A stretch of DNA of 6,139 nt, from contig JAJNPX010000396.1 in assembly GCA_021155145.1 (NCBI GenBank), forward strand, positions 1 to 6,139. Reading direction: 5' to 3'. The notes beneath the pieces are model-generated. The model worked only from the letters and a program-made list of their open reading frames with translations. It was not told the DNA's origin and searched no databases. This DNA comes from Acidisarcina sp. GTDB lineage: Bacteria; Acidobacteriota; Blastocatellia; Pyrinomonadales; Pyrinomonadaceae. This document shows positions 5,621 to 6,139 of this stretch, piece by piece. Position 1 is the first letter of the stretch, and each line of letters opens with the position of its first letter. Both the position numbers and the translations under genes were made by a program.

Positions 5621-6094
5621 ATGTCCTGTCCCTGTTCTCAATTCTTGCCGATCGAACTGGACCGGGAAAGTGTCCGCAAGCGCATAAACAAATCGCGACG
5701 ACTTAAACGAGAGCTGGAATTATTAGCTAAAGATGATAGCGGAGAGCACAAACTTTTTAAGTGCCCGAAGTGCGGAAAATTCTGGCAGGCAAGCAGAGCT
5801 TGGAGTTGGGGAAACGAAGAGTATCTGTTTGAAACTCCGTCGATCGATCCAGCGGAGTGGACTGCATTGCCTTTTGAGCAGCCTGACGAGCTTATCGTTT
5901 TCTCTGCGGTAATGCGTGACTACTATGAGAGGAACTCGTTCGAAACGACGAATACACCGTGCCGACAGGAGTCTTGCTCAAATTTCGCGATCAGATACAG
6001 TGTTTTGTGCGAGGAGCACCATATAGCCAAACTGCAGGATGGCAGAGGCCTGGTATCCAGGCCCGTCGGTCGCAGACTGCCATTCTATAAGTAA
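5621..6094 (+). CDS. Cysteine-rich protein of unknown function with two probable zinc modules
   Basis: I do not recognise this 157-residue protein. It has two Cys/His clusters. The first is C3-x-C5 with C48-x2-C51 ('FKCPKCGKFWQ'), bridged by a basic helix rich in Arg/Lys (15-37). The second is C114-x4-C119-x10-C130-x2-H133 ('CRQESCSNFAIRYSVLCEEHH'-type spacing). Between them lies an acidic, aromatic stretch with 'EEYLFETPSIDPAEW'. No signal peptide or membrane segment is seen. The coding sequence is visibly AT-richer than its neighbours and uses more TTA and AGA codons, which may mark a different history. It starts 14 bp after the peptidase stop, without a clear Shine-Dalgarno, and could belong to the same transcript. 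Nucleic-acid or protein binding through zinc fingers is only inference. Confidence 0.75.
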   Translation: MSCPCSQFLPIELDRESVRKRINKSRRLKRELELLAKDDSGEHKLFKCPKCGKFWQASRAWSWGNEEYLFETPSIDPAEWTALPFEQPDELIVFSAVMRDYYERNSFETTNTPCRQESCSNFAIRYSVLCEEHHIAKLQDGRGLVSRPVGRRLPFYK

Positions 6095-6139
6095 TCAGGG
6101 GGCGCATCCTGTCCGGTGATGGGCGCGGTCTTCAAAACC

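Noticed and set aside
6095..6139. Final 45 bases after the cysteine-rich gene
   Set aside because: Too short to judge; no hairpin, start site or reading frame could be supported.

Overview
The window looks like an ordinary chromosomal stretch of an environmental, GC-rich Gram-negative bacterium. The best guess is Acidobacteriota, class Blastocatellia (Pyrinomonadaceae-like). The guess rests on the style of the genes: a 'KQCPTCRSTYSDDTLRYC' zinc-ribbon/TM/SH3 protein, a tiny 'GCQHKRLTRPIT...CVECGARKRFD' zinc-ribbon protein, and a divergent stand-alone ketosynthase. There is no rRNA, tRNA, CRISPR, transposase or phage gene, and no clear multi-gene defence or mobile system.

Layout. Positions 3-101 are the last 32 codons of a probable STAS-domain (anti-anti-sigma) protein. 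Three genes follow on the + strand with short gaps: a zinc-ribbon/TM/coiled-coil/SH3 membrane protein (138-773), a secreted SGNH/GDSL hydrolase (797-1585) and a FabF-like beta-ketoacyl synthase with unusual active-site surroundings (1620-2885). The stretch 2886-3531 looks empty at first but is best read as a convergent then a divergent junction around a small minus-strand gene (3334 to 3077, 85 aa). That gene has a Shine-Dalgarno sequence, a CxH...CxxC zinc-binding pattern and two hairpins at its 3' side. Just upstream of its start is a near-perfect match to the Gram-positive-type LexA (SOS) box.

The right half holds a + strand run that starts at 3532 with a good Shine-Dalgarno. It comprises a secreted S1/P1-type nuclease with all nine zinc ligands (3532-4473), an M20 metallopeptidase of the carboxypeptidase G2 type that overlaps it by ATGA (4470-5606), and a cysteine-rich protein of unknown function (5621-6094). 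The nuclease and peptidase may form a nutrient-scavenging pair (phosphate or nucleotides plus amino acids), but only the coupling is visible; the shared role is inference.

The points most worth a second look are the minus-strand mini-gene with its SOS-like operator, the altered catalytic motifs of the ketosynthase, the perfect 12-bp hairpin between convergent genes, and the uncharacterised two-module cysteine protein at the right end.
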